From JACKIC01 sp964543795 (GTDB lineage: Bacteria > Planctomycetota > UBA1135 > UBA2386): DNA of 64,000 nt. Positions 7,332 to 17,100 of this stretch are shown here, piece by piece (positions within the stretch are counted from its first letter, which is position 1; each line of letters opens with the position of its first letter). The DNA is taken from contig CAZIZN010000022.1 of assembly GCA_964543795.1 (NCBI GenBank), positions 33,689 to 97,688 on the forward strand. The letters run 5' to 3'. The notes below the pieces were generated by a model that made no database searches, had not been told where the DNA came from, and saw only the letters and a program-made list of their open reading frames with translations. Position numbers and translations under genes: made by a program.

Positions 7332-8597
7332 TCACCAAGCCGGAGCCACGGCACCGAGCCGCACCGCCGCGAGCCGCCGCTCCAGCAGTCGTCGCTCGGG
7401 CTCCGTGCACGGCCGCTCGAGCGCCTGCCGCAGGTGCGCCGTCGCCCCGTCGGCGTCCCCGAGCAGCCAGCTGAACTGCGCGCGGGTGGCCGGCAGCAGG
7501 TGGTAGCCGGCGAGCTCCTTGCGCTCCTCGAGCCCGGCGAGGGCCGCGAGCCCGGCGGCCGGACCGTGCACCTTGGCCACGGCGACGGCGCGGTTGAGCC
7601 GCACGACCGGCGTGTCGACGATCTGCAGCAGGCGGTCGTAGTGACCGAGGATGCGACGCCAGTCGGTGGCGGCGTAGTGGGTCGCCGCGGCGTGCACCGA
7701 CGCGATGCCGGCCTGCGCGTGCCAGGCGGTGAAGTGCGGGCCCGTCATCGATCGCTGCAGGTGGTGGAAACCGGCGTGCAGCCACTCGCGGTGCCAGAGC
7801 GAACGGTCCTGCTCGGCGAGCGTCAGCACCTCGCCGAGCGCGTCGACGCGCGCCGGCAGCCGCGCCCCCTGCAGCAGCATCAACGCCAGCAGTGCGTGCA
7901 CGTCGGGACCCGCGCAGGCGGGGTGCTCGGCGAGCAGACCGGCGAGCCGCACGGCGTCGACGACGAGGTCGGTGCGCACGAGGTCGCCGCCGCGATGCGC
8001 GCGATAGCCCTCGTTGAAGATCAGGTAGACGACCTCGATCACGGTGTCGCGACGCGCCGGCAACTCGGCGAGCCCCGGCACCTCGAACGCCACCGCCTCG
8101 GCCTGCAGCTTCGCCTTCGCGCGCGACAGCCGCTGCGCGATCGTCGCCTCCTTCTGCAGCAACGCGGCCGCGATCTCGGGCACGCCGAAACCGGCGACCG
8201 TCTTCAGCACCAGCGGCACCCGCGTCTCCTCGGGCACCGCCGGATGGCAGCACGTGAACATCATGCGCAGCGTGTCGTCGGCGATCGTTTCGTGCGCCTC
8301 GGCGGGCGCGGCGTCCTGCCCGGCCCACCGCGCCACCTGCTCGATCGCGCGCGCGTCGACCTTGCGCCGCCGCAACGCATCGAGGGCCAGGTTGCGCGCG
8401 ACGCGGAACAACCAGCCGTCGGGCTTGTCCGGAACGCCGTCGACCGGCCAGCTGCGCAGCGCGCGCAGCATGGCTTCCTGCAGCACGTCCTCGGCGAGTT
8501 CGAGGTTGGCCGCACCGAGCACGCGACACAGCCCGGCGACGAGCGCGCCGTAGTGGTGCCGGAACAGGTCCTCGAGCTGCGGCGTCGCTGCAGCCAC
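7332..8597 (-). CDS. ECF sigma factor of the ECF42 type with C-terminal extension
   Basis: A 421-residue sigma-70 relative starting at GTG 8597. Residues 1-175 hold region 2 (LAEDVLQEAMLRALRSWP, DGWLFRVARNLALDALRRR) and region 4 (PEIAAALLQKEATIAQRLSRAKAKL). A helical extension of about 230 residues follows (TYP VYLIFNEGYRA motif, TPVVRLNRAVAVA, GYHLLPATRAQFSWLLGD), the DUF6596/TPR-like domain of ECF42 factors. That group has no anti-sigma factor and is normally paired with DGPF proteins, as here: the upstream YCII gene ends 3 bases before this start. The extension is thought to control activity. Confidence 0.92.
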   Translation of the reverse strand: MAAATPQLEDLFRHHYGALVAGLCRVLGAANLELAEDVLQEAMLRALRSWPVDGVPDKPDGWLFRVARNLALDALRRRKVDARAIEQVARWAGQDAAPAEAHETIADDTLRMMFTCCHPAVPEETRVPLVLKTVAGFGVPEIAAALLQKEATIAQRLSRAKAKLQAEAVAFEVPGLAELPARRDTVIEVVYLIFNEGYRAHRGGDLVRTDLVVDAVRLAGLLAEHPACAGPDVHALLALMLLQGARLPARVDALGEVLTLAEQDRSLWHREWLHAGFHHLQRSMTGPHFTAWHAQAGIASVHAAATHYAATDWRRILGHYDRLLQIVDTPVVRLNRAVAVAKVHGPAAGLAALAGLEERKELAGYHLLPATRAQFSWLLGDADGATAHLRQALERPCTEPERRLLERRLAAVRLGAVAPAW

Positions 8598-8600
8598 GTG

Positions 8601-8966
8601 TCAGCTCTCGGGCTGACCCATGAAGTCGAGCTCGCGCACCTCGATGCTGCCGAAGCGGAAGTTCGGGTGGCCCTCGCAGAGCCGGACCGCGTGGTCGTAG
8701 TCGTTCGCTCTGATCACGTAGACGCCGCCGACGACCTCCTTGGTCTCGACGTACGGTCCGTCCTTGACGGTCGTGCCGGTCTTGTGCGGCCAGATCACCT
8801 TGCCGCCCTGATCGGTGAGCTTCTGGCCCAGGACCATGCGACCCTCCTTGGCGATCTTCTCCCCCCACGCGGTGTACTCGGCGAGGATCTGCTCGAAGTC
8901 GGTCGGGGTGAACTGGCTGTAGTCGGCCTGCACGTCGGCGCGCAGGATCAGCATGAACTGAGGCAT
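8601..8966 (-). CDS. YCII/DGPF-domain protein, partner of the ECF42 sigma factor
   Basis: A 121-residue protein with a YCII-related alpha/beta-barrel fold. The signature is KDGPYVETKEVVGGVYVI, a DGPF motif with Tyr in place of Phe, followed by the family ending VREL. It starts at ATG 8966 with an AAGGAG ribosome site 8 bases upstream and lies 3 bases before the sigma-factor start. DGPF proteins are the conserved neighbours and presumed targets or effectors of ECF42 sigma factors; their biochemical role is not established. The 118 bases upstream (8967-9084) hold no gene and should contain the promoter, probably self-activated by the sigma factor. Confidence 0.9.
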   Translation of the reverse strand: MPQFMLILRADVQADYSQFTPTDFEQILAEYTAWGEKIAKEGRMVLGQKLTDQGGKVIWPHKTGTTVKDGPYVETKEVVGGVYVIRANDYDHAVRLCEGHPNFRFGSIEVRELDFMGQPES

Positions 8967-9084
8967 CGGAACTCCTTGGGTTGGGCCGCGGCTTGCGGCA
9001 GGTCGCCGCAGAGACGACCCGTCCGCCCGGTTTTCTACCGCGATCCGCCGATTCTTCCTCGGCCGGGACTGCCAGCCCCCGGCG

Positions 9085-12000
9085 TCACGGTGCGCCGCCC
9101 GCCGGCGGCGGCGCCACCGCCAGCGCCAGTTCGCGCACGCGCCGCAGGTCGACCTTGCCCGTACCGAGCACCGGAATCGCGTCCACCTCGATGATCTGGT
9201 CCCGGCGCGGCACGAACAGCGGCGGCAGGCCGCGTCCGGCGAGCGAACGCAGCACCTCGTCCACGGCCTCGGCCCGCAGCGTCGTCAGCACGGCGAGCCG
9301 TTCGCCCTTCTTCGGGTCTGGCACGCCGCAGACGGCGAACACCCGTTCGGTGCGCCCGCTGACCTCCTGCAGGTGCTCCTCGACGGTGCCGTGCGGCACC
9401 ATCTCGCCGCCGATCTTCGAGAACCGCGACAGCCGGTCGGTCAGATAGAGGAAACCCTCCTCGTCGAGCCGCCCGATGTCGCCCGTGACGTAGCAGCCGT
9501 CGTGCAGCGCCGCGGCCGTCAGATCCGGTCGCCCCAGATAGCCCTGCATCACGTTGGCGCCGCGCACGAGCACGAGGCCGGCGACGCCGGCCGGCAGTTC
9601 CGCGCGCGTCTCGGGATCGACGATGCGGACGAACACCCCGGGCACCGGCCGACCGACGCTGCCGCGCCGCGACCCTGCCTGGTAGAAGCCGGGCGCGCGG
9701 TACCCCGGCGTGCTGACCGCGACGACCGGCGAGCACTCGGTGCAGCCGTAGCCCTGCACCGGACGCAGACCGAAACGGTCGGCGAAGGCGTCGGCGAGGC
9801 CCTCGGTCAGCTTCTCGGCGCCCGCCAGCACGATGCGCAGCGAGCCGAACTGCCACGGCTCGCAGCGCCGCTGGTAGAGCTGCAGGAAGGTCGGCGTCGC
9901 GAGCAGGATCGTCGCCTGGTGCCGGGCGACGAGTTCCCCTACGGCGACGGCATCCAACGGACTCGGGTGGAACACGATGCCCGCACCCTGGTGCAGGGCG
10001 TACCACAGCGCCATGTTGCCGAACGAGTGGAACAGCGGCAGCACCCCGACCAGCCGATCCCGGCGGTCGAGCGGGATCAGCTGGCCGACGGCCTCGCAGT
10101 TGGCCGCGACGTTGGCGTGGGAGAGCAGCACTCCCTTCGGTTCGCCGGTGCTGCCGCTGCTGAAGATGACCACGGCGACGTCGTCGCGCCGCACGCGACG
10201 CACCGCGCCGCACGCCCGTTCGAGCAGCGCCGTCGGCAACAGCAGCGCACGCAAGGCGGCGCCGAGCCGCTCGCCGCGCGGGACGCCGCCGAGCAGGTCC
10301 TCGAGGCACAGCACCGCCACGCCCGCGGGCAGCTGCAGCGGCACTCGCTCGAGGAACGCGCGCGACGTCACGACCGTGCGCAGGCCCGCCTGCCGCACCG
10401 CCGATTCGAACGCAGCGGCGCCGACGGTGAAGTTCAGCGGCACCGCCGTGCGGCCCGAGAGGCTCGCCGCGACCGTCGTCAGGGCCGCGCCGATCGACGG
10501 CGGCAGGAGGATGCCCAGGTTCTCCCCCGGAGCCATGCGGGCGCGCAGGCGGCGCGCGAGCACGACGGCGCCGGCGAGCGCGCCGAGCCGCGACAGCCGC
10601 CGACCCTGGCTGTCGGCGAGGCTCGCGGCGAACGGTCGCCGTCGAGCCGCGCGCACGAACGGCGCGTGCAGCGGGCGAAGCTCGCCCGCCCTCGCCGCGG
10701 CGGCGGCTTCGGCGAGCGCCTCGACGCAGCGGCGCACGTCGACCGGTGCCGCGGTGTTCGGCAGCGGCGCACCGAAGCTGACCGCGACGGGACAGGGCAC
10801 GGTCGTCGGCCACCACTGCACGCGCCCCTGACGCGCGCTGAGCAGGCTGCCGTAGACCCGGTCGAGGTGCACCGGCACGATCGGCGCGGCGCGGCCCTTG
10901 ACGATGCGCTGCAGGCCGCGGCGGAACGGCAGGATGCTGCCCATGCGGCTGATCTCGCCCTCGGCGAACAGGCAGACCAGTTCGCCGTCGTCGAGCGCCT
11001 GGCCGGCGTCGCGCAGCGCGCGCAGCATCTGCCGCGGTCCGCCGCTGCCGCTGATCGGGATCGCGCCGAGCGCGCGCAGGAACGGCTTGAGCCAGGGTCG
11101 TTCGTACCAGTAGCTGTCGACGACGAACCGGATCGGCCGGTCGATCGCGGCGATCAGGAACAGCGCGTCGAGGAACGACACGTGGTTCGGCACGAGCAGG
11201 GCGCCGCCCTGTTCGGGAACGTGGCGGGCGCCGACGATCCTCAGGCGATAGAGGCTGTGCGCCAGCAGGATCACCGTGAGCCGCAGCAGCGCCGCCGGCA
11301 ACAGCCAGATCGCCCAGGCCGTGCCGGCGAGAGTCATCGCGGCGGCGAACACGAGGATCGTCGGACTGTCGGCGCCGAGCCGCGACAGCAGGAGGCACCC
11401 GAGGTTGCCGAGCAGGATGCCGGCGAACGACAGCGCGTTGACGAGCGCGATGATCGCGCCGCGCCGCGCGGCCGGCGACCGCCACTGGATCAGCGCGTTG
11501 ATCGGCACCACGACGAAGCCGCTGGCCACGCCGAGCAGCGCCATGAGCGCGAACGTGCCGGCGCGCCCCGGCACCAGCAGCCCCATCGCCAACGTGCCGG
11601 CACCCAGCCCGATCGCGCCGAGCGGGATCAGGCCGGTCTCGACCTTGCCGCGCGCGATGCGCCCCGCGAGCAGCGAGCCGGCGCCGACGCCGATCGCGAA
11701 CATCGCGTAGGGCACGGGTGCGAGGTTGTCGGGGAAGCCGAGCACCTGCTTGCCGTAGACGAGCACGTCCTGGCCGAGCAGGCTGGCGATGCCCCAGAAC
11801 ACCGCCGAACCGAGCGTCGCGAGCCACAGCGAGCGATCGCCGCGCAGCGCGCGCCACGCGCCGCCGAGCACGGCCGCGAACGGCTCGGGCGCGCCGGTGG
11901 CCGGCACGGCCGGCACGGTCAGCGACGCGGCGAAGCCGACCAGCGAGAGCAGGACCAGCACCGCACCGGCGTGCCAGAGCTGCGCCCCCACGGCGGTCAG

Positions 12001-12504
12001 CAGGAGCCCGCCCGCCACGTTGCCGAGGATGATCGCCAGGAAGCTCGCGGCCTCGAGGCGTCCGTTCGCCACCGTGAGCCGGTCGTGCGGCACGAGCTGC
12101 GGCAGGATGCCGTACTTGGCCGGCGAGAACAGTGCGCTCTGCGCCCCCATGCCGGCGAGCACCGCGAGCGGCAGCCAGCCGGAGGGCGAGGCGTGCAGCG
12201 CCAGGGTGCCGGCGAGCATCAACACCACTTCGAGCAGCTTCGTCCAGATCAGGATTGCGCGCTTGCTGGCGCGGTCCGCGAGCGCCATCGCCGGCAGCGA
12301 GACCAGCATCAGCGGCAGCGTGAACACCACGAACGCGAGCGTCGTCACCGACTGCGCCCCTGCCTCGTCCCCCGCTCCCACCGCGGCGATCGCGAGCAAC
12401 GCGACGACGATCTTGAAGGCGTTGTCGTTGAACGCGCCCAGGAACTGGGCGATCAGCAGACCGGCCAGGGAACGGGGTCGCTCGGGCGTGGCGAGGTGGG
12501 TCAT
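9085..12504 (-). CDS. LplT-PlsC-Aas fusion: lysophospholipid transporter, acyltransferase and acyl-ACP synthetase
   Basis: A 1139-residue three-part protein. Residues 1-410 are a major-facilitator transporter like LplT (FLGAFNDNAFKIVV at the start). Residues 420-600 are a PlsC-type acyltransferase with HxxxxD at His441 (NHVSFLD) and FAEGEIS. Residues 640-1139 are an AMP-forming ligase with IFSSGSTGEPKG near 780, GYGCTE and TGDIGRLDEEG. In E. coli LplT and the two-domain Aas flip and re-acylate lysophosphatidylethanolamine; here one chain would do both at the inner membrane. The start is ATG 12504; the open frame runs on upstream, but the sequence there is not protein-like. It is divergent from the LysR gene, which may control it. 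Confidence 0.93.
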   Translation of the reverse strand: MTHLATPERPRSLAGLLIAQFLGAFNDNAFKIVVALLAIAAVGAGDEAGAQSVTTLAFVVFTLPLMLVSLPAMALADRASKRAILIWTKLLEVVLMLAGTLALHASPSGWLPLAVLAGMGAQSALFSPAKYGILPQLVPHDRLTVANGRLEAASFLAIILGNVAGGLLLTAVGAQLWHAGAVLVLLSLVGFAASLTVPAVPATGAPEPFAAVLGGAWRALRGDRSLWLATLGSAVFWGIASLLGQDVLVYGKQVLGFPDNLAPVPYAMFAIGVGAGSLLAGRIARGKVETGLIPLGAIGLGAGTLAMGLLVPGRAGTFALMALLGVASGFVVVPINALIQWRSPAARRGAIIALVNALSFAGILLGNLGCLLLSRLGADSPTILVFAAAMTLAGTAWAIWLLPAALLRLTVILLAHSLYRLRIVGARHVPEQGGALLVPNHVSFLDALFLIAAIDRPIRFVVDSYWYERPWLKPFLRALGAIPISGSGGPRQMLRALRDAGQALDDGELVCLFAEGEISRMGSILPFRRGLQRIVKGRAAPIVPVHLDRVYGSLLSARQGRVQWWPTTVPCPVAVSFGAPLPNTAAPVDVRRCVEALAEAAAAARAGELRPLHAPFVRAARRRPFAASLADSQGRRLSRLGALAGAVVLARRLRARMAPGENLGILLPPSIGAALTTVAASLSGRTAVPLNFTVGAAAFESAVRQAGLRTVVTSRAFLERVPLQLPAGVAVLCLEDLLGGVPRGERLGAALRALLLPTALLERACGAVRRVRRDDVAVVIFSSGSTGEPKGVLLSHANVAANCEAVGQLIPLDRRDRLVGVLPLFHSFGNMALWYALHQGAGIVFHPSPLDAVAVGELVARHQATILLATPTFLQLYQRRCEPWQFGSLRIVLAGAEKLTEGLADAFADRFGLRPVQGYGCTECSPVVAVSTPGYRAPGFYQAGSRRGSVGRPVPGVFVRIVDPETRAELPAGVAGLVLVRGANVMQGYLGRPDLTAAALHDGCYVTGDIGRLDEEGFLYLTDRLSRFSKIGGEMVPHGTVEEHLQEVSGRTERVFAVCGVPDPKKGERLAVLTTLRAEAVDEVLRSLAGRGLPPLFVPRRDQIIEVDAIPVLGTGKVDLRRVRELALAVAPPPAGGAP

Positions 12505-12609
12505 GACGGATCTCGGCGGCCGGATCTCGGTCGCGGACGCCAGCAGTATCGTCCGCGGAATCGCTGGTTCTGTGCGAATCGTCCTGCACGCATCGATAAG
12601 TATTGCTTC
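12505..12609. promoter_or_regulatory. Divergent promoter region of the fusion gene and lysR
   Basis: These 105 bases separate two divergent genes. Beside the fusion start are two direct copies of CGGATCTCGG (12507-12516 and 12521-12530, 14 bases apart), overlapping the leader. Nearer lysR there are two AATCG-containing repeats (GCGGAATCG and GCGAATCG) within 12554-12581, followed by an A+T-richer stretch before ATG 12610. Sites for a LysR regulator usually lie in such a gap, but no clear T-N11-A box could be fixed. Confidence 0.4.
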
Positions 12610-13488
12610 ATGATCGACCTGAACCGCCTGTTCGGCTTCCACCTCGTCGCCACCCACGGCGGCTACGCGAAGGCGGCCCGCGCGGCGCCCTACCCGATCA
12701 CGCAACCCGCGCTGCACCAGCAGGTCCGCAAGCTCGAGGCCGAGGTCGGCGCGCCGTTGCTCGAGCGTCTGGGCAAGGACCGCATGCGGACCACGCCGGC
12801 CGGCGAGCGCCTGCTGACGTTCATTGCACCGTTCCTGCGCGACCTGCCGACGGTCGTGCGCGGCCTCGCGATCGGGGACTTCGACGGCGTGCTGTCGATC
12901 CAGGCCGAGTCGCTGCTGATCCGCCACCTGCTGCCCGGCTGGCTGCTCGCGCTGCGTCGCCGCCGTCCGGGTGCCAGGATCCACCTGCAGGAACTGATCG
13001 TCGCCAGCGCGGAGCCGCTGCGCGCCGGCACGGCCGACGTGCTCGTCGCCCACCTGCACGAGATCCCGGACGACGTCGCCGCCGAACGCGTCGGCGAACT
13101 GCACCCGTTCGTCGTCGCACCGCGCGAGCGCGCGGCGGCCCGGGGCGGCGCCAGGGCGCTGCGCGAACTGGCCGCCGGGACCTTCCTCGCCTACCCGGCC
13201 GGGAGCCGGCAGCACGCGCTGCAGATGCAGGCGCTGGCGGCGCACGACGTGATGCCGCAGCAGACGATGCATCTCGACACCGCCGACCTGATCCTCGGCT
13301 TCGTCGAGTCGGGACTCGGTTGGTCGCTCGTGCCGAGCCTCACGGCGAACGGCCCGACCGGCCGCCGCATCGTCGCGTTCCCGCTCGGTCGGCCGAACGT
13401 GACGTTCCCGATCCACCTGGCGTGGCGCCGCGACGCACCGGCCCACCCGCTGCTCGACGCCCTGATCGAGTGCGCGATGAGCCGCTGA
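12610..13488 (+). CDS. LysR-family transcriptional regulator
   Basis: A 292-residue regulator. Residues 1-60 form the winged helix typical of LysR (FHLVATHGGYAKAARA, then ITQPALHQQVRKLEAEVGAPLLER), with a usual hinge helix (TTPAGERLL). The remainder is the periplasmic-binding-protein-like effector domain, ending in a solvent-exposed ALIECAMSR. The start at ATG 12610 gives the standard N-terminus MIDLNRLFGF. It is transcribed away from the fusion gene, the classic arrangement in which the regulator controls its divergent neighbour and itself, here phospholipid repair, although the effector is unknown. Confidence 0.92.
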   Translation: MIDLNRLFGFHLVATHGGYAKAARAAPYPITQPALHQQVRKLEAEVGAPLLERLGKDRMRTTPAGERLLTFIAPFLRDLPTVVRGLAIGDFDGVLSIQAESLLIRHLLPGWLLALRRRRPGARIHLQELIVASAEPLRAGTADVLVAHLHEIPDDVAAERVGELHPFVVAPRERAAARGGARALRELAAGTFLAYPAGSRQHALQMQALAAHDVMPQQTMHLDTADLILGFVESGLGWSLVPSLTANGPTGRRIVAFPLGRPNVTFPIHLAWRRDAPAHPLLDALIECAMSR

Positions 13489-13554
13489 AGTCGCCGAGGC
13501 CGAACCTCGGCTTGCGTCGCCGCGGCGCGCGACCCACGATGGGCACCGCGCATC

Positions 13555-13767
13555 GTGAACGAACCCCCCATCAAGAAGGTCTGGATCGAAGCCGGCTGCA
13601 TTTCCTGCAAACTCTGCCAGGACATCGCACCCGACGTGTTCCTCGTCGAGGACGGCGCCGACTGCGTGGTCCGACCCGATGCGGCCCGCCACTTCGCGAG
13701 CAAGAGAGAGGACATCGCGCAGGCGGCGGCGGACTGTCCGGTCGAGGTGATCCAACTCGGCAGCTAG
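13555..13767 (+). CDS. Small single-cluster ferredoxin
   Basis: A 70-residue cytoplasmic electron carrier with one iron-sulfur site: Cys15, Cys18, Cys21 (CISCKLC) and a distal Cys in DCPVEV. The spacing fits a single [4Fe-4S] or [3Fe-4S] cluster. The start is GTG 13555, just after a weakly purine-rich leader; an in-frame upstream start was not found. No oxygenase or reductase partner is adjacent (a LysR gene before, a short membrane protein on the opposite strand after), so its redox partner is unknown. Confidence 0.85.
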   Translation: MNEPPIKKVWIEAGCISCKLCQDIAPDVFLVEDGADCVVRPDAARHFASKREDIAQAAADCPVEVIQLGS

Positions 13768-13776
13768 GTCCCCGAC

Positions 13777-13822
13777 CGGCACCGGCCGAAGGCTCGGCAC
13801 CGGCCAAAGCCTCGGCACCGGG
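13777..13822. repeat. 18-bp tandem direct repeat, about 2.5 copies
   Basis: Units of the type CGGCACCGGCC(G/A)AAG(G/C)CT begin at 13777, 13795 and 13813; the third copy is partial. They fill most of the gap between two convergent genes (ferredoxin and small membrane protein). Short G+C-rich tandem repeats like this often come from replication slippage. A terminator role is possible but there is no U tract. Confidence 0.6.
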
Positions 13823-13829
13823 CCGCCGG

Positions 13830-14075
13830 TCACGGCGTGTCCGCCGGCGGCTGGTCGTCCTCGGCGACGTCGCGCCAGAAGGCTCGCTCGTCGCCGATCC
13901 CGACGACGATCAGCGCGGCGGTCCATGCGAACAGCCCCGCGCACGCCGCGATCCGCGGCCAGCCGGACCACCAGCCCGCCGCCAACGACAGCGCCACCGC
14001 GGGCGCCGCGAACAGGAGTCCCTGCGCGCACTCCGCCCGCCAGCTGCGTCGCGTCGGCTCGGAACGGCTGGCCAT
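13830..14075 (-). CDS. Small two-helix membrane protein, unknown
   Basis: An 81-residue protein with a basic N-terminus (SRSEPTRRSWR) and two hydrophobic segments, about residues 19-36 and 42-60, ending in an acidic, hydrophilic tail (RDVAEDDQPPADTP). No family was recognised. It starts at ATG 14075. It is transcribed in the same direction as metH but that gene starts far upstream and ends 102 bases after this gene begins, so they are probably not one unit. The coding status rests on composition and the membrane pattern only. Confidence 0.55.
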   Translation of the reverse strand: MASRSEPTRRSWRAECAQGLLFAAPAVALSLAAGWWSGWPRIAACAGLFAWTAALIVVGIGDERAFWRDVAEDDQPPADTP

Positions 14076-14177
14076 GACCCGTCAGCGTCACGGCGCGCCG
14101 TGGCGGACGCACCGCGGCGCCTCAGCCCACGACCGGGTTGGCGACCCGGCGGCAGCCAGGGCCGCGGACGGGCCCGC

Positions 14178-17100
14178 TCACGCCGTCACGCTGACGTTGA
14201 AGTACTTGGCGGCCGGGTGGTGGCAGATCACCGCGCTCGTCGACTGCTCGGGCACCAGCTGGAACTCCTCGCTGAGCGCCACGCCGATGCGCGAGGCTTC
14301 GAGCAGCGGCAGCAGCTTCTGCTGGTCCTCGAGGTTGGGACACGCCGGGTAACCGAACGAGTAGCGGCTCCCCTGGTACTTCTGCTTGAACAGGTCGTCG
14401 ATGTCGGCAGCGTCCTCGTGGGCGATGCCGAGCTGTTGGCGCATGCGCTTGTGCCAGTACTCCGCGAGCGCTTCGGCACCCTCGACCGACAGGCCGTGGA
14501 AGTGCAGGTACTCGTCGTAGCGGTTCTCGCGGAAGAGGCGCTCGCTCTCGCGCGTCGCCACGGCACCCATCGTCACGAGCGAGAAGCCGACGACGTCGAG
14601 TTCGCCCGAGTCCTTGCGGCGGAAGAAGTCCGACATGCAGAGCCGGCGCCCGCCCGGCTGGCGCGGGAACTCGAAGCGGCAGAGCTCCCGCGCGCGGTCC
14701 GCAGGGTCGAGCACGACGAGCGCGTTGCGGTCGCTGAAGCACGGCCACCAGCCGTAGACGACGCGTGGCTCGAGCAGCTTCTGCTCGCGCGCACGCTTCT
14801 GCCACTCGCGGAAGCGCGGCTCGACGAAGTCGGCGACGAACTTCTGGTAGTCGGCCTCGCTGCGCTTGCCCTGCTTGTACTGCCACTGCAGGCGGAACAG
14901 CGCCTTGCGGTTCACGTACTGCAGCACGGTGCCGAGATCGAGCTCCTCGGGCCCGACGACCGCGGCCCCCCAGAACGGCGGCGTCGGCACGACGGGCGCC
15001 GGCACGACGCCGCTGTCCGCGAACTCGGTGAACGCGTGCGCGAGCATCTGCTCCTTCTCGGCGCGCGTCATGCGGCGATGGCTCGTGACGCGCTTCTGCG
15101 GCGACGGGTTCTGCGTGATGGTCTTGGCCTTCGCGCGCCCCGTCAGTTCGTCCATGATGTGCAGGCCCGAGAACGCGTCGGCGCCGTAGTAGACCGGACC
15201 GGTCGTGTAGGCCGCTCGCAGGTCGTCCTCGACGTAGGCGCGATTGAGCGCCGCCCCGCCGCAGATCACCGGCGTCGCGATGGCGCGCGTGCTCATGAGT
15301 TCGAGGTTCTCCTTCATGATCACGGTCGACTTCACGAGCAGACCGCTCATGCCGATCGCATCCGCCTTGTTCTCGCGCGCGGCTTCGAGGATCTGCTCGA
15401 CCGGGACCTTGATGCCGAGGTTGACCACCCGGTAGCCGTTGTTGCTGACGACGATGTCGACGAGGTTCTTGCCGATGTCGTGCACGTCGCCGCGCACCGT
15501 CGCCAGCACGAGCGTGCCCTTGGCGTCGCCCTCGACCTTCTCCATGAACGGCTGCAGGTAGGCCACGGCGGCCTTCATGCACTCCGCGCTCTGCAGCACG
15601 AACGGCAGCTGCATCTCGCCGCTGCCGAACAGGTCGCCGACGACCTTCATGCCGTCGAGCAGGATCTCGTTGATGATCTCGAGCGGCGTGTACTTCGCCA
15701 TCGCCTCGTCGAGGTGCTTGCCGATGCCGTTCTTGTTGCCGTCGACGATGCGCTTCGCCAGCCGCTCCTCGACCGGCAGCGCGTTCTCGTCGACGCCGGC
15801 TCCGGTGTCGATGCGCTTCTTGCCCTGGAAGCGCTCGATGAACTTGAACAGCGGGTCGTAGCCCTCGCGACGCCGGTCGTGGATCAGATCGAGCGTCACC
15901 GCGCGATCCTCCTCGTCGAGCTTGTGGATCGGCACGATCTTGCTCGCGTGCACGATCGCCGCGTCGAGGCCGTGACGGATCGCCTCGGCGAGGTAGACCG
16001 AGTTCAGGATCTGCCGCGAGTAGGGGTCGAGACCGAAGCTGATGTTCGACAGCCCGAGGATCGTGCGCACGCCGGGGATGTGCTTCTTGATCAGCTCGAT
16101 GCCCAACAGCGTCTGCAGGCCGGCGTCGCGCGACGCCTCGTCGCCCGAGCCGATCGTGAACGTCAGCGGATCGAAGATCAGATCGCCCGGATTCATGCCG
16201 TGGCGATGCACGCAGATGTCGTGGATGCGCCGGGCCACCGCGAGCTTGCGCTCGGCGGTCTTGGCCATGCCTTCCTCGTCGATGGTCAGCGCCACGAACG
16301 CGGCGCCGTAGCGGCGTGCGAGCCGGCACAGCGCGTCGGCCTTCTCCTCGCCGTCCTCGAGGTTGATCGAGTTGACGATCGCGCGGCCGGGCGTGGCGAT
16401 GAGCGCCTGCTCGACGACGTCGATCTGCGTGCTGTCGATCATCAGCGGTGCGGTCACCTGCTGCACGAGCGGCCGCAGGAAGCGCAACATGTCGCCGGCC
16501 TCGTCGCGACCGACGTAGGCGGTGCAGACGTCGAGCACGTGCGAGTTCTCGTGCACCTGCTCCTTGGCCAACTGCAGCATGCCCTCGACGTCGCCCGCCA
16601 GCATGTGCTCGCGGAACTTCTTGCTGCCGTTCGCATTCGTGCGCTCGCCGACGATCAGGGGGCCGGACTCCTGGTCGAGCGGCACCGAGTGGAACAGCGA
16701 CGCCACCTGCGGCTGGTAGTCGACGGGGCGCTCGCGGGGCACGAGGCCGTCGACCGCCCGGCGCATCGCCTCGACGTGCTCGGGGGTCGTGCCGCAGCAG
16801 CCGCCGACGACCGCGATGCCGAACTCCTGCACGAAGCGCGCCTGGAACCGCGCCAGCTCCGCGGGCGTCAGGTCGTAGACCGCGCGGCCGCCGACGTTGC
16901 GCGGCAACCCGGCGTTGGGCATCACCATGATCTGACGCGTGGTGGTGCGGCCGAGGTGACGCACCGACTCCTGCATCAGATCCGGGCCGGTCGCGCAGTT
17001 GAGCCCGATCACGTCGACGGGCAGCGCCTCCAGCGTCGTCACGGCGGCACCGATGTCGCTGCCGACCAGCATCGTGCCGGTGGTCTCGATCGTCACCGTG

